Shown here: in pieces, positions 4,837 through 5,473 of the stretch | Numbering within the stretch: the stretch's first letter is position 1 | Layout of the letters: every line of letters begins with the position of its first letter | NCBI GenBank assembly: GCA_035765135.1 | Contig: DASTYE010000293.1 | Coordinates: forward strand, 1 to 5,473 | Direction of reading: 5' to 3' | Source: JAICNG01 sp035765135 | Lineage (GTDB): Bacteria; Gemmatimonadota; Gemmatimonadetes; Gemmatimonadales; Gemmatimonadaceae | DNA length: 5,473 nt | Translations under genes and position numbers: made by a program | Notes under the pieces: generated by a model | Told to the model about the DNA's origin: nothing | Database searches by the model: none | The model's input: the letters and a program-made list of their open reading frames with translations, nothing else

Positions 4837-5473
4837 ATGACAGCCCTCCCTCTAATGCTCCTCGCCGCAGCTGCGCTCATCACGCCGCCAGCCGCGTTTG
4901 GCCAGGCACCAGGCCGCCAGCCCGTTCCAGAGTTGCCTCACATCGAGGCTGTCGGTGACGGTGAGGTCCGCGTGGTGCCCGACCGCGCCACGATCACGCT
5001 CGCGGTGGAAACCAAGGGAGCGACGGCCGCAGCCGTTGCATCGCAGAACGCACGCATCCAGCGCCGTGTACTCGACACGCTCCGCGTGCTCGGCTTCGGC
5101 GAAAATCAGGTCTCTACCCTCAACTACAACGTCGGGCCGAATTACGAGCCCACTCCCACGGGGAGACGCCACGTGGGCTACATCGCGCGTAATGCCATAA
5201 CGGTGCGCCTCACTGACCTGGAACGCATCGGCGCCGTCATCGACGCGGGTCTCGCACGCGGAGCCACGCAAGTCCAGGATGTGGCCTTCGAGTCCTCGCG
5301 CGCTGATTCCGCGCGCCGCGTCGCCCTCGCCACCGCATCCGCCGAGGCGCGTGCGGACGCCGAGGCTGTGGCGCGCGCCATGGGTGGCTCGCTCGGTCCC
5401 CTGCTCGACGCCACCACCAGCGGCCAGTATCCGTACCTTGTCCAACGGCGGGCGTATTCCGGCCTCGCCGCGG
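4837..5473 (+). CDS. SIMPL/DUF541 periplasmic protein, 3' end outside window
   Basis: The first 212 residues of a SIMPL-domain (DUF541) protein, continuing past the window edge; members are usually about 230-250 residues, so little is missing. A Sec signal peptide (4-20) with likely cleavage after AFG-22 before Q23 exports it to the periplasm. The mature protein starts with the family hallmark EAVGDGEVRVVPDRATITLAVET (37-59). It continues with a helix AAAVASQNARIQRRVLDTLR, the segment VSTLNYNVGPNYEPT (92-106), a second helix-strand unit VGYIARNAITVRLTDLERIG, and FESSRADSARRVALATASAEARADAEAVARAMGG (151-184). Known members include the E. coli oxidative-stress-linked YggE and Brucella BP26; the molecular activity is not settled. 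ATG 4837 gives a perfect signal peptide, but no good Shine-Dalgarno sequence precedes it. It lies 85 bases after the attC-like site 5, so it is either the next cassette or the first gene beyond the array. Confidence 0.88.
   Translation, partial: MTALPLMLLAAAALITPPAAFGQAPGRQPVPELPHIEAVGDGEVRVVPDRATITLAVETKGATAAAVASQNARIQRRVLDTLRVLGFGENQVSTLNYNVGPNYEPTPTGRRHVGYIARNAITVRLTDLERIGAVIDAGLARGATQVQDVAFESSRADSARRVALATASAEARADAEAVARAMGGSLGPLLDATTSGQYPYLVQRRAYSGLAA

Noticed and set aside
4852..5445. Open frame of 197 codons on the - strand
   Set aside because: Antisense to the clear SIMPL-domain gene; the translation has no family pattern.

Overview
The window is GC-rich, every convincing gene lies on the + strand, and the genes are short and unrelated to each other. 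Several products carry signal peptides, lipoprotein boxes or an outer-membrane-like C-terminus, so the host is a diderm (Gram-negative type) bacterium. Protein character (two-module VOC lipoprotein, DUF6869-like protein, short TonB-C lipoprotein, SIMPL-domain protein) reminds me most of Gemmatimonadota or a similar soil phylum. That assignment is inference from recalled family patterns, not from a search.

Layout: (1) 15-572, hypothetical protein with a Cys/His-rich C-terminal patch. (2) 616-1512, exported VOC (glyoxalase/bleomycin-resistance fold) lipoprotein. (3) 1513-1657, gap with an attC-like element. (4) 1658-1945, 95-residue hypothetical. (5) 1946-2132, gap with a second attC-like element ending in GCGTTAGGC. 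(6) 2133-2582, exported probable outer-membrane protein. (7) 2583-2738, gap with a candidate attC. (8) 2739-3122, four-helix membrane protein. (9) 3123-3254, gap with a perfect hairpin. (10) 3255-3716, DUF6869-like protein. (11) 3717 to about 3957, gap with a short candidate attC. (12) about 3892-4422, TonB-C-terminal-like lipoprotein. (13) 4423-4836, the only long gene-free stretch, holding the best full-length attC-like element (4616-4751). (14) 4837 to the window end, SIMPL/DUF541 periplasmic protein cut by the edge.

The organising idea is an integron gene-cassette array: one short ORF per unit, all in one direction, separated by imperfect palindromes whose ends resemble integron core sites (RYYYAAC / GTTRRRY) and whose arms carry recognisable L''/L' sequence such as GCAGTTGAGCGGCGTTATAC and GCAGTTGAACGGCAGCGTC. 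No integrase gene, attI site or cassette promoter is visible, so this is either the interior of a long array or a cluster of attC sites without an integrase. Several core sites deviate from consensus, suggesting an old, partly decayed array. The proteins do not form a pathway; the shared theme is the cell envelope, with five of the seven carrying export or membrane signals.
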